DNA of 64,000 nucleotides from Pleurotus djamor (GCA_029747585.1 JAPEVF010000024.1:120157-184156); one strand, 5' to 3'; counted from the stretch's first letter, positions 26,936-38,300 are shown. The notes: generated from the letters alone by a model not told the origin. Made by a program: numbers and translations.

Positions 26936-29621
26936 ATGTCATGGTTATATTTTTGCGAAGGAGCTGCCGTCTCTGGATTCGTGGGCAACGTTATGAATGC
27001 TCAAGACCTGACTGAGCGCATCAAGGCTGAGCTCTGGGATAAGCTGAAAGGCTTCAACGACTTGGACGAAATCCAAGTTTGGCGACTGACACCGTCTTTG
27101 AAGAAAGGCGTCGCCCTGGACACCGCTGAAAATCTCGAATTTCAAGCTAAATTGCTTGAAAATCGATCCAAGATGGCATGGGCCTTCAATTCCATCCAAC
27201 TAGAGCGCCTCGTATCGGACGACGAGTTTGTGACGACGCACCACAACGGCTCCAACCATGTCGACTTCTTCGCCTTCAAGTCTGAGATATTTCAGAGTAA
27301 GCAGACGGCGTTTCATCCGCGTACCTAGAGTCACCGCTATCCCTTGATACAGGAGATATAGACTTGAAACTCGACGAACAATACCAAGATAGCTTCATTA
27401 AAGTAACTAATTGGGGCTCGTTTTGCAAAGAAGACCTACACCTAAATGCGATTCGCGAGCTCAACGTGAATGAGGGTGTGCCCCCTTTTGTCGAAGAGTT
27501 CAAGCAAAAGCTATTCCAGTTGACTACTTTGTCAAACGACATTCCGGAAGTGCGTACATATCTAGCTTCAGACGCTCAATTCAACTCAGAACTGAATTAA
27601 TGTTTTTCAGCAATTATATCGATACATGCTATCTCAGCCGGACTGCCTATCAGCCTATTGCGACGTGGCGTCCATCCCCCCATCCCTTGCTGATTTAGCG
27701 ACCCACCAACCGCAACCCCATTCAAGTGGGGCTTCCTCCCATGGCGATACGGCCACTGAACATCGAACGGCATCGTCAACTCAGCCGTCTTTCGATGTAC
27801 AAAACGATGACTCCATGCAGGAAGACCAGCCCATGGTTCAAGTCAACTCTCGAGATGCTACTTTAGCGGAGATTGCCCACTTAATCACCCTCTCTCTGCC
27901 CTGGCAAGGCATATGGAAGGACAGAAAGAAAGGACTTCCCTTAAAAGAAGGAGTCTTCAAGGCGATGATGATGGCTTCGATTCTGCTTGGTGTTCACAAG
28001 GCAAGCCCCACAGGAGTTCATTTAACTTTGTGAGAATTTGTAATGGACAACGTGCGCTCCTTGCTAATAACGCAATTTTCAGAGGTGCTACACGTTGGAA
28101 TTACCCACTTATTGTTGAAAGGCCCCAGGACAATGACACCACGGATGAAGACACAGCCCTACGGAAGTTCTACCCGAAAAGCGACTTCTCATTGTTGCAA
28201 GGTCGTCTCCTTCGTTGCCACACAGAAGTCAATTCCGTCCCCCTCAATCAAGCCGATAACACCTTCTCGTACGATCGCCTTCGGTTGATCCTCTGTGCCT
28301 CCTCTACTGTTCGCTTTGCCAACGGCCATCTCCCGCCCTTCACCACGAACAAAAATTTTACCTTGTTGTCTTTGTACGTCAGGTCAAACGGTATGTATGA
28401 CCAAATGATCTTCTTTCAGAAACCAAATGATAGTAAGGTATGTCATTGTCTAATGTGACTTCACGATTGATTTTCTGATGAATTCAAGCAGGTGTATTAC
28501 ACATCAACCTCTCTCGACCTCCAATACGCTGCAAAGCGCGCTGAGATGGCCCTTTGCTTGAACAACCTGGTTCACATGCTCAGTCTCTCGTCTCGTGAAG
28601 ACCTCAAGTCAGTCGAAGACGAGATCACGGCTTTCAGTCAGAGCATCTCAAAATATAATGAGCGACACAAAATGAAATCTTTCTATACCAAAGAATCACA
28701 GACCGAAGAAGAGGCTGAGAACCAGGGTTCCCGGACACCGCAAGGAGTGTCCGATGCAATGGGTGAACTTGCTTCCCGTGGGTATGATGTAGAACCCGAG
28801 GTCATCGATTGCGGGGGATGGGAGTTGGAGCGCCTGGATAATGTGATTAGTCTCCCGCTATTACCAACCCATTCTGGCTAATGTTGGTTTCATTCAAGCT
28901 TCCTCCTCACCTCCTTCTTGTCCGGTCGCGTTCAGAGTCATCTCGACTCCTCGTAGCAAAGATGACATCTGCCTGCGAGATTCGCACATTGGAATTTCTT
29001 CGAGGCTGCCATCCTCCGTCGAGTCACATAATACAATTGCTCGACTCGTTTCAGGGTTCTTCGGCACACTTTGCCATCCTTCCATACATGCCACACTCCC
29101 TTCACCGATATATCGATCAATATCCCCGGCTACTCTCCGAACATGCTTCATCAATCTGTGGGGAACTGGTCGCCGCTGTCGCTTACTTGCATTGTCACAG
29201 AGTTGCTCACCGAGATATCAAGCCAGACAATTGCCTCATCAATGTTCGCAGCTCGCTGATACTTTCTGATTTTGACGTTGCTTGTCATGTCCTTGACGAA
29301 GCCGAGGAGGTCACTGGTTACTGTGGCACAAGTGGCTGGATTGCTCCTGAGATTGAACAACGGGCACCCAAGTATAGTCCCATCAAAGCCGATCGTTGGT
29401 CTTGCGGACGTGTAATCCTCTGTGTCCTGGACCGTTCCAATATGCCACATCCCGTCCTTAGATCTGTTGCCACTCAATTAATGGTGACCTCTCCCAACGA
29501 GCGACCATCTCTGGTGGATATTTCAACGGCAGTCTACCCTCCCCAGATGGTCCGATCAACTAGTTCAGGTGACTCGGTCGAAGCATCTGTCAGTGAATCC
29601 TTGGACTCGACATCAAGCTAG
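26936..29621 (+). CDS. Crinkler-like (CRN) protein with C-terminal protein kinase domain
   Basis: Six exons, about 790 residues. The start MSWLYFCEGAAVSGFVGNVM, with TERIKAELWDKLKGFNDLDE then IQVWRLTPSLKKG, fits the ubiquitin-like Crinkler N-terminal header ('C.v.G..F.V.i....v..Lk..Ik......dl.lWkv'). There is no secretory signal. A long middle region (QDSFIKVTNWGSFCKEDLHL; SLPWQGIWKDRKKGLPLKEG; YPLIVERPQDND) separates it from a kinase: LLVAKMTSACEIRTLEFLRG (Lys and alphaC Glu), CHRVAHRDIKPDNCLINV (HRD, catalytic Asp), LILSDFDVA (DFD replaces DFG), GTSGWIAPEI (APE) and KADRWSCG. Introns include gtaagc at 27296, gtgcgt near 27550, gtatgt near 28438 and a 56-nt intron near 28843 with CTAAT. The intron near 28000 has an ambiguous donor. 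The Gly-rich loop is not obvious. Crinklers are known as effectors and self/non-self conflict proteins; this role is inferred here. Confidence 0.75.
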
Positions 29622-29639
29622 CAGAACCACCCTCCCAAG

Positions 29640-30450
29640 TTCCCCTTGCTCTCAAAGCTTTCGAACACCTGGAACCTGGTCTTAATAACCATCTCTCTGA
29701 TTGTGTTGGCTCTGATTAACCCAATCCCTATGTTTTACTCAAGTCCAATGATCCTCAGAGTCTCCATGGATTGGCGCGTCACAACTCCCCTCACCCACAG
29801 GCTACAGGCAGTCAGGCCTCAGGCACTATAGGTCGCCACCCTTGGACTGGGATAGTCGGAACAGCCAACTAGTCTCATCGTCTCATTCTATAGCCGTGTC
29901 CTAGATCGTCTCTTGTTCTCCAAGTACCATATCCTCTCATGTCTCTCAATTAATCATTCAAATTATCCCTNCTCCCCCTCTCTCTTCCCCTTGCGTTTCG
30001 ACCTCTTTTCCTCTCTGAAGTTCGAAGCTCTTCGTCCCTTCACAAACCACACAGAAAGCATGAGGTTGAGGATCACGAGAACCAGTATAGGTAGCAATGA
30101 GACTGAGAGGAGTAGTTCACCTCTATTACTCCCCCTTGTGTCCAGATATTCTGCTCGTATATTATGAATCCAATAACATCCCAGAGAAATAATCATATAT
30201 ACGCAAACGGGGAGAGGGAGAAGACATCATGATATATCGTGCTGAAGGTAGATACTAAATAGAGGTCCATGATGAACAACATCAGCAATTGAGGGATGAT
30301 ATGCAAGAAACCACGGGTGAACATGAAATAAACAAGAAAGGTATTTATGGATAACGCAACGTAGCGCCCTTTCGAAGACAAGAAGGAGGAAGCAAAGCGC
30401 CGAAAAGGGACCGATCTAAGGTACTTTGAGGAGAGAACATGAGAAGAGGA
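29640..30450 (-). pseudogene. Possible broken small membrane-protein gene and intergenic DNA
   Basis: Two minus-strand open frames abut at about 30190. The upstream one (30381 to 30193) begins MSSKGRYVALSINTFLVYFM and contains hydrophobic PQLLMLFIMDLYLVSTF. The downstream one (30196 to 29963) reads LGCYWIHNIRAEYL, then SVSLLPILVLVILNLMLSVW and a very basic tail. A one-base frame change would join ...VFSLSPF to VYMIISLGCYWIHN. The pieces look like a small multi-spanning membrane protein with a frameshift or an unresolved intron. I do not recognise a family. The stretch 29640-29960 shows nothing. Confidence 0.3.
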
Positions 30451-30519
30451 AGTATTTTTGAGTGAGATGACACGTAGGATGGCACAGATGAGAGGCGGGA
30501 TTCAGGTCTTGAAAGTCGA

Positions 30520-33043
30520 CTATGAATGTGTTCCAGAGCTCGGGACGACGGTCATCGTGGACATGGTAGACTGTCGGCTAACAGCTTTGGAAGATGGACC
30601 ACCTGGAGTAATCGTCACATCAGTTCCTTCCTGCGTATGCAGACCTTTCATGATGGGCGTCGAAGGCGACTCGACTATCAACGTCCCCCTCTTCCCTCTA
30701 CCAATGCTACCACCCACGTTTGTATTGATGCCCAATGCCAAAGCATCCAACGTATTCCCTTCCTCGAAATCGCTCTCCTCACTCTCCTCATCAGCACGGT
30801 GTCTTCGGTTTCCACTTCCACCATGTCTACTTTCCGACCCCGATTCGTCTTCCGATTCTTCAGAATCAGAAGGTGGAGCTGGAGTAGACGGTGGTAGGGT
30901 TTCTGCAGCGGTGGCGAAAGAAACCATCGAGCTAGCACGCGATTCAGGACGGAAGGGCGCAGCAACAGGGGCACGGAACGACGTAGGAGGGAGACTGTGC
31001 GCGGCGGAGGCAGGTGCGAGGCTTGTAGCAGTGACGGGCGTGACGGGTGTGATAGGCTGTTGTAATTTTACCTCGGTGGGTTGCGTAGATTGAGCAGTTG
31101 ATGGAGGTGACGTAGGTACAGATGTTGGTGGCGAGGACGTAGGCATTGACGGCGTAGTCGAGGAAGACGAGTCTGGACTACTCGTCAACGCTGATGGAGC
31201 TGTATCTTGTGACTCATTGGTGGACGCCGTCGTATTATCGCTTTGAACGACGGGCTCGTGGGGCGCTAAGTCACCAGAATCCCTCACAGGTGCCTCTTCC
31301 AACGAGCTATCCGATCCATCACGTACATGTCCACGAAGACCACTGGAAGCAAGCCGGCTATCACTCCTCGTTCTTGAAGGTCCACCACTACTACCAATAA
31401 GATTCGTCTCCGAGTTCACCTCCTCAAAGTCAGGCGGTGGGCTTAAGTCCATTCTCGAAGTCGACGCCGCAAAGGAAACCGCATCTGGACCATAGGGTTT
31501 ACCAAACCTAACGAAACTTTCCCTAGACGAGATCAGTTTCATTTGTTCGGGTGTGGGACCTGCTTTTGGATACGCGAATTCAGTTCGGACGGCGGTGTGG
31601 GTTAGTGGCGATGAAATGGAATTCAATGAGATGAGCGATGGAGAATTGAGGTTGTTCGTGGAGTGGACGGAGCGAGTAGAGAAGGTCGTTGACTTTTGGC
31701 GCGATAAGGTTCGGAATGGAGAGAGAATGGACGATCCATTCGAAAGGGTAGGTCGATGGCTGAATCGGGATGTGCTTGTACGAGGAGGCGTGTTTCCATG
31801 AGAGTTAGAAGAGGAGCTGTTGGACATGGCTGATTCGGTGCGCATGTGCGTTGGCAATCCATCCGCAGTTCCTGGAGGGGATTGCGATGCAGACGCAGAA
31901 GCAGAGCCTCCAATAGAATGCCACAGCGACATAAACGCAGACCGTCTCGGACCAGGCGACCCACTAGAAGAAGGTGGTGTACGCGGTTCGGATGGATCCG
32001 ACACCGTCGAGGGAGAATTGGCCAGGTCCCTCTGGCTTTCATTGAGATCAACCACTTCGAAGTAAGGCGGCGCAGCACCGCGAGGATCGACGTGAGCATC
32101 GGGTTCAGTGGTGCGAGTCGGAACCGGCATCAATGAAGTGGGACCTTCGGAGGTGTTTAACGTTTCAGTACTAGGCCGGGTGGGCATGCCGTCGCCAGGT
32201 GGAGAGCGCAGCAACCCTGGGGAGGAAGTATCATCATTTTCTTCGTCATGACTGAGAAGGGGCATGTCATTCGGTGATTCCGGCGCAGGTGGATAGCTTG
32301 ATGCCTGCGAAGCATTACGAGAATGGGAGTGAACAGATTCGTTCATGTCCTCGTCGACCGGGGGCATTACGACGTTGGTCGTGGGCGGCATTGGGTTATC
32401 CTCCATGTCCTCAGGACCACTGATGTGGCGTTGAGTATACACGGTAGCAGTGACGACACTGAGCAATTACGCACCGATAAATCACCAACTCTTCTTCACC
32501 TGGCTCCTTCATGTACGCAGGGAGAGACGTCGTGGAGATCTGCGACGGCGTGCGGCGGGGGCGCCTAGTTCTTCGTGGCCTTCCAGTGGTACCAGTCGTG
32601 GTAGTGTTGCCAGCAGCATTGTTATTCCTTAGACTGCCTGCGAGCTGCTCTGCTGTGACTTCCCGGACACCTGGACCCGTTCTCGACGCTATTCGAGTCG
32701 CTCCTGAAGCACCAGCAATACCAGTGAGCGCCTTCCAAATGTACCGCCGACACCATACTAATATGGCGAAGGCAGAAAGGGCCAGGGCAATGACCGTGAT
32801 AGGTATCTAGTAGCAAGCCAAACAAATGTTAGCTCGTAAGACTAGCCGTAAGTTGGACATGCGCACCCAAATTTTTCTGGAGCTCCCATCGTTCTGATTT
32901 GGCTGGACGTCGAGCTGGGGTGGTAATTCTTGGCGCACGGCCAAAGAGGTAGGTCTTGAGAAGACGAAGCCAGGGATTGATAGGGCGTAGAGGAGAAAGA
33001 TAACCATGCCGTTGGCCATTCCACCTGTCCCGTATGTGGTCAT
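30520..33043 (-). CDS. Single-pass membrane protein with long Ser/Thr/Pro-rich cytoplasmic tail
   Basis: Three exons. Exon 1 (ATG 33043, alternatives 33019 and 33007) encodes a hydrophobic start (VIFLLYALSIPGFVFSRPTS, signal peptide) and a short ectodomain ending SSRKIW. Exon 2 starts IPITVIALALSAFAILVWCR (transmembrane helix) with an Arg-rich stop-transfer. It continues through RPRRTRRPRRTPSQISTTS to SLPAYMKEPGEEELVIYR; the LPAY is a possible WW-domain ligand. The intron near 32468 (TCG/gtgcgt..catcag/T) joins in phase to GPEDMEDNPMPPTTN. Exon 3 is about 620 residues, Ser/Thr/Pro-rich and low complexity, with a few ordered-looking stretches (FAYPKAGPTPEQMKLISSRE, SFVRFGKPYGPDAVSFAAST). It ends TVVPSSGTHS at 30520. 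Function unknown; layout resembles a cell-surface sensor or adaptor (inference). Confidence 0.8.
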
Positions 33044-33059
33044 CGTGGCAAGCGGTGAG

Positions 33060-34615
33060 CAAAGTACTTCGTTAGAGCAGGTTTGTCGTTAAGGTCATTA
33101 AAATATAGGGCAATAGGCAGCGGGGCAGAGCGACCGTCGTAAAGATGGATGTTCTCAAGAGAAGAACATACACCAAAAACGGAACCAATTCGCAGGCTCG
33201 GTGGCGGCCCGATTCCGTGGGCTATTCCGAACTGCGCGCCATTGCCAGGGGCAAGCAGGGGGATTTCAAGGCAGAGAAACATCAAAAAATATATATGGAG
33301 GCACAAGGTCTATAGAGCTGTGTATATTCTCAAACGATCGACTATTGACATGTAGGTTGGTCCTAGCCTACTCGATACTCAGTATGCAGGAAAGCCAGGG
33401 GATCCAGATCCTGCGATTCGCGAAGAGGGAGCGAACACTTGATATATTAATGACGGGAGGCAAGAGCTTTCAAGAGGTCACAGTAAGTTCGAGAATGGGC
33501 GGTGCGATTCGTTAGGATGGAATCACCTTTTGAAGGACTTGCAGAGTCATTCGATGATCGAAGAGAGTTTTGAGTACGTATATACCAGCGTCTCTTGCGG
33601 TGCTAAAGGACACTCATTCAGTCACCCAGGAGACCTTTGGGCTCAAGCTGTTCACTCACCTGGCGGTATCTCATGATTATCGTACATCCGTGGGCATCGT
33701 GCGGGGCACGTAGCAAGGCACTTCCGAGATACCTATATCACGCAATCAAGTTTGCGATCAGTATGCGCTGCCTGACTTCAAGTGTTGCAGGGGTCCATAC
33801 ATCGATGTTGAGGCTTTGTCAAATCACATAAAGACAAACTGAAGAGTCCAAACCTTCAGTAGGCCGTGCCATCCACATGCATGTTCATGGAAAGCAGGAA
33901 CCATGAAGAAGGGGGATAATTCTTGTTCGACGGGGAGATGGGGTCAAAACCGCGCTCGCTGCTGCCGCTTCCAAGTTCTTTTCGAAACCCAATCGTTCGA
34001 GAAACTGTTTCAAGGATTGATGACTACCGTGAAGCTCGAGTGCTGCGCGTGGCAGCGCTCAAGGCAGCATTACCACCCTTCACTAGCGACAGAGACCTGA
34101 AGGCCTGACAGTCAACCCTATCAAAGAGTGCTACTGAAATCAGTAAAAGTTACGAGCGCATTAAATGGACGACGCACATAAACACACAATTCTACGGTTT
34201 CTGCCTGTCGAACAGTTCACTGGGACAATTTTTTCACAAAATTGGTGTGAAAGTTGTGTGTACCTAGCCCATAGAGGACTTCACAAAGGCGAGGGGGATC
34301 GATGGGGCTTCGAGGATGAGTAGGCGCGACGATCAACAATTTTCAACGAAGTTGAACGTTGCAAGAGATTGGCCGAAACGGAGCCAATTCCAGAAATGGC
34401 GGTTTCCCAAAGGGTCCCACGAGGCTAACTCTCCGCGAACAATCCCGGACTGCTCGTCATGGTGGAATGTTGCAGAGAAATGCCAGCCAGAGGCTCGTAG
34501 GTTGCAGCGGCGACTTCCAAAAAGTACCTCGAAGCTTCAATGGGCCACCCGGAGGCTCCGGCTACCGAATGCCGGTCGATAAGTTAAACGGGCGTCGATC
34601 CTGGACAATCGCACA
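33060..34615. other. No supported gene
   Basis: Intergenic between a minus-strand and a plus-strand gene, so it must hold both promoters. Short frames such as 33040-33306 (minus), 33903-34108 and 34316-34625 (plus) show no domain content or splice support. Nothing was identified. Confidence 0.5.
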
Positions 34616-34621
34616 CCCACC

Positions 34622-36374
34622 ATGACCTCGTTTCACCCCAAACCAGTGGGCCTTCCCCCAGTTCCTCCGTATCAAACGCGTCCAATCTTCCCCATTTACC
34701 CTCCTCCTCCAGAGCTCACCACTCCGCCACCCCCACTCCCATCACCGCCCCGGACGTTACCCCCATATTCACAGTTTTCTCATATCTCGACCCATGTCGT
34801 TCCCGCTGCGTACCTACGTAGCACGCCCTACATTCCACTCCCCGAATATCCTCAAACTGAGGACAAGGAAAGCAGGAAGAAAGCGGGTATCGCTGTGAGG
34901 CAGACTCTCGGCAAGATTAGGGAGGAAACAACTTCAAAGCGACCAGATAAAGGCTATGAATGGGTTCTCTGGAACTGTGTGAACCGCTACGTCCCAAGTA
35001 ACCGAAAAGGTGGGAGTGGCCAGGGCGTTACTTTGTTCTTGGTCCACGCGAACGGATTCAATAAAGAAGTATGTCACATACTTCTTGGAAGTAAACGAGA
35101 AGTCTTACGCGATTTTCCGTAGATCTGGGAAACAATGCTCCGCCATCTTCTCGCTTCCTCGTACCAAAATATCGACGAGATATGGTCGTTTGAAGCAGTC
35201 CAAACTGGCGATGCTGCTCTCATCAACAACGGGAAACTCGGTGCTATCTGTGTGTAGTAGTGCTTCTTCTCTGTGACCTACCATCTAACGCCAATGGATA
35301 TCCAGACGACTGGACGGACAACGGTCGCGATATTGCCAATTTCCTCCTCCATTTCATGCCACCCGCTGGGTCTTCTTCCAACCTCCCAACCTATCTCCCA
35401 CGAGTTTCCACTGCCGAAACTCTTCAACGCCAGAAGAATGGGTTCTCCCAGCGTAAAATTGTTGCTGTCGGTCACTCCTTCGGTGGCTGTACTTCGTAAG
35501 TTCTTACGACCAGAAATTCCTTGTCAACGCATTAACTCGGACTATTATCAGCACCCTTGCAGCCTTGACATACCCCTCCTTATTCTCTTCTCTCATCCTC
35601 GTGGATCCTGTTATAATCAAACCACATTACTACGAGGACATGAAAGACACGCACATCATAGACATGGCCTATGGCGCTATCATGCGGCGGGCTAGCTGGA
35701 AATCTCGGTAAGTGACTATTCTTCTCGCCCTTCTCCCAACCCGCCCATCTCATGCTTCTTTTCTTTCAGAGATGAAGCCAAGACTCTGATGCTCAAAAGC
35801 CCATTCTTCGCTGCCTGGCACCCTGACGTCCTCGATTCATACATCAAATACGGAATTCACGAACACGCTCCTTTACCTCCCCCTCCATCATCCTCAGAAC
35901 CACCAACCCCCAGTTCCACCATCGTAAGTCTCAAGATGCCTCCGGTACAAGAAGGCATCGCCTTCCTCGAGAATATCACTCCCTATGAAGTTTGGTACCG
36001 TCTTAAAGACGTCGACGAGCGTATTTCCATGCATTGGATCATGCCGAACCCAGAGACGACGCGCTTTGGACCTCCTGTCATCACACAAGAACGTGTTTGG
36101 AGGAGAGAGAAGAACGCGTCAAATGTTATACTTACTAAGGCTCGTCACTTGGTACGTTCATGGACCACGTCTTACTATCGTTCAGGAGGCTAATGCATTC
36201 TCACCTCGTAATACAGATACCCCAAGAGGCTCCTAAAGAATGTGGTGAGTAACTGTTTCATTGCTTTGCGTTATATGAAGACTGATTGAATGTTGATTAG
36301 CTGAGGCAATCGTAGACTTCCTAGAGAAGGCACACCCCTCTATACCCAATAGTGTAGATAGAGCTCGTCTCTGA
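34622..36374 (+). CDS. Alpha/beta hydrolase with C-terminal peroxisomal-type signal (Lpx1-like)
   Basis: Serine hydrolase related to the fungal peroxisomal lipase Lpx1 group. It starts MTSFHPKPVGLPPVPPYQTR with a Pro-rich leader, then GVTLFLVHANGFNKE (strand and HxNG oxyanion region), WETMLRHLLASSYQNIDEIW, and LGAI/YDWTDNGRDIANFLLH. The latter joins over an intron with CTAAC branch and ...tatccag acceptor. KIVAVGHSFGGCTS holds the nucleophile Ser in GHSFGG. SLILVDPVIIKPHYYEDMKD carries the acid-position Asp candidate. The C-terminal exons read NPETTRFGPPVITQERVWRR and ECAEAIVDFLEKAHP. The protein ends ...VDRARL, stop at 36372-36374. ARL fits the peroxisomal targeting consensus [SAC][KRH][LM]. 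The substrate cannot be named from sequence; lipid ester hydrolysis is a family-level guess. Five or more short introns. Confidence 0.85.
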
Positions 36375-36569
36375 CTGTCTCGCTGCAATGTCAGGACGTT
36401 TCTACTTCTGGAACCGTGATTGGCGGAACGCCTGGCGCTCACCAGTTTGGACCACTTGGCACCTCATCTTTTTCAAATCGGGAATGCATAAAAATGCGTC
36501 GAGCCCATTCAAGATGCATCCGCTCATAGTATTGGTTCGGCGAGAACGGAGATACATTGAGTACACGAT

Positions 36570-36923
36570 TCAACCAACGCGTCCAATCCGAACGTTACCA
36601 CCTGAAATCTTGCCAGAGTTTCTGTTACTGCTACCACCGCCATTTTGGACGCTATTGCCCGAGCCAGCAACATTGCCGACCGAGCCAGCGTTTCCGCCAA
36701 CACCACCGACAGCACCACCACCGCCATTGACATTACCGATACCAACAACAGCTCCCCCAGAGTTGCCGGAGTTGCCGGTAACATTACCGTTGATATTACC
36801 GCGGGGGAGAATAGGCTGCGCTTGTGCGTTGGAGAGCTTGAAGGGCTTATCACCTTCCATGGGCGCAGCCGTGGTGAAAGCCACGGCAAAGATGCCAAGC
36901 AAGACATAGGTGAAGAACTGCAT
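36570..36923 (-). CDS. Small secreted Gly/Asn/Ser-rich protein, tandem copy 1
   Basis: 117 residues. MQFFTYVLLGIFAVAFTTAA is a signal peptide (cleavage likely after TAA), followed by PMEGDKPFKLSNAQAQPILP and a Gly/Asn/Val-rich repeat tail (NGNVTGNSGNSGGAVVGIGN, VGGVGGNAGSVGNVAGSGNS) ending in RIGRVG. There are no cysteines and no catalytic motif. It is the most divergent of five paralogues on the same strand between 36.5 and 42.7 kb: the acidic 'VDEQDKG' segment of the others is missing. The coding part is one exon preceded by a leader exon (37019-37060) and intron. Family unknown to me; the low-complexity secreted form suggests a cell-wall or matrix protein, or a secreted effector-like protein (inference). 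Confidence 0.8.
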   Translation of the reverse strand: MQFFTYVLLGIFAVAFTTAAPMEGDKPFKLSNAQAQPILPRGNINGNVTGNSGNSGGAVVGIGNVNGGGGAVGGVGGNAGSVGNVAGSGNSVQNGGGSSNRNSGKISGGNVRIGRVG

Positions 36924-37018
36924 GTTTGCTCAGGTTCGTTCGCCTTCTAGGAGCGGCTCTAAACAAGGATTTCTGTAAGTCAGAAAGTGTGTTGTATAGC
37001 TGAGGCGGTCGTACTTAC

Positions 37019-37125
37019 ATTGCTAGGGTCGCTTTCTGCGGATGCAATGAAGAACTTCATTGATTGAAACGATATGATTTTTATACCGTTACACAGTATC
37101 CAGCCGAACAGTCGCGATGGAAGAC
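37019..37125 (-). promoter_or_regulatory. Copy 1 promoter and leader exon with upstream ORF
   Basis: TATAAAA at 37085-37079 is 25 nt from an ATG at 37060. That ATG opens 14 codons (MKFFIASAESDPSN), ending exactly at a GTAAGT donor (37018). A shared upstream motif, gatggaagac on the plus strand, lies at 37116-37125. The acceptor for copy 1 is ambiguous (TTACAG at 36973 or TTTAG at 36959). Confidence 0.65.
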
Positions 37126-37289
37126 GCGCGGGTGAACAGAGTGTCCCCGATGCCAGAACCACTGCGTTGTGGGAAGGTACAGAGCGCCACATCCTAGTAG
37201 CAGTAGTAGTTCAGGCTCTGGCCCTGGCCCTCCTCGGCGTCCCAATGCCGACATCAAGATTTTTGACATGCGCTAAGCAGTCGTCATTG

Positions 37290-38300
37290 ATATTATGGAA
37301 CGTTGAACGTTGAGCACTGAGCATACCACCGAGGCCAGTCACCAACGTGGAGTAGATCGCGAAGTAGGCATCCGATTTATGGGTTGCTCGAGTCAAGTTC
37401 GCTCGCGGTGGGACGTGACCGTGGCTCTTTGGTGTCTCTCTTTCTTTTCAACGGCTTCAAACCTGACCTGAGTTCTAGAGTACTGACACGTCACAGAGTT
37501 TGGTTCAGGTTTGGTTTTCAGCCTAGCCTGGAATGTCAAATTAGTCGATGAAGCTTGAAGCTTGAAGCCCCAAGCCCATATAGCAAGGGTTGGTGTTGCA
37601 ACGTTGAACGTTGAAATTTTGAAAGTCCGGTCCCTGAGGCGGAGTTGAGGCTGAGTTGGCAGTCGCTGACCTTCGCTGTCGGTTGTTATAGGAAGGACAA
37701 TGTTGTCCACCACAGCCCACTGGCCTGGGCACCATCAACGTTCAACACTTGATCAACACAGATGTTTTTCTTTGCATTTCGACTTCCTGCGCTTAGACAT
37801 GAGCACATACGCGAAGAGGGCGTTGTCTGTGCGAATGCACGGCGCCAACACGGCGGGGTGACGAGTTGACAAGCAGTCCACCTATGCTCATGCTACGATG
37901 TTCAGACAGCAGAGTTTCGAGGCTACATGACAAGCATCAAGAAATTAGAAACCCCCTGAGTCTACTTGCTCGCCCGATGCACGTACGTACTAGTTTTCGA
38001 AGCGTTCGTTTGTGCCTTGCGCTGACTGGAAGATCTCTACCAGGCCAGCCCGTTCGTTCCAAGCGACGCCGTGTTGAAACTGAAAATGATTGTTTGCTCA
38101 GAAATGATTATGATGCGAAACCTCACGACGAACATAGTGGTGCTACCTCTCAATTTCCCGAAACCATGCATTTGTCCGTGCGTCTGTTGCATGCATGTAT
38201 AAGATATTTTGCCAACACTCAACGATCCTTTCAGTTTCAACCAAGTGATGAGCTCGTATCTTGATCGCACAGTGCACACAAGAGTACTTCAAGCTCATTC
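37290..38300. other. Intergenic between copies 1 and 2; inverted 12-mers
   Basis: No gene seen. The 12-mer gttgaacgttga occurs at 37302-37313 and again at 37603-37614, and its reverse complement at 37735-37746. The outer pair would bracket about 440 bp. No transposase-like frame lies inside. The stretch 38200-38280 resembles 39725-39790, consistent with a duplicated unit. Confidence 0.35.

Noticed and set aside
33040..33306. Minus-strand frame of 88 codons with a hydrophobic start upstream of the Ser/Thr-rich membrane protein
   Set aside because: The true signal peptide begins at 33043 or just below and no splice joins this frame to it; it is probably leader or promoter.
36388..36950. Plus-strand open frames of 173 and 101 codons opposite secreted-protein copy 1
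   Set aside because: They are antisense shadows of the Gly/Asn-rich repeats; the minus-strand frame has the signal peptide shared by all five copies.
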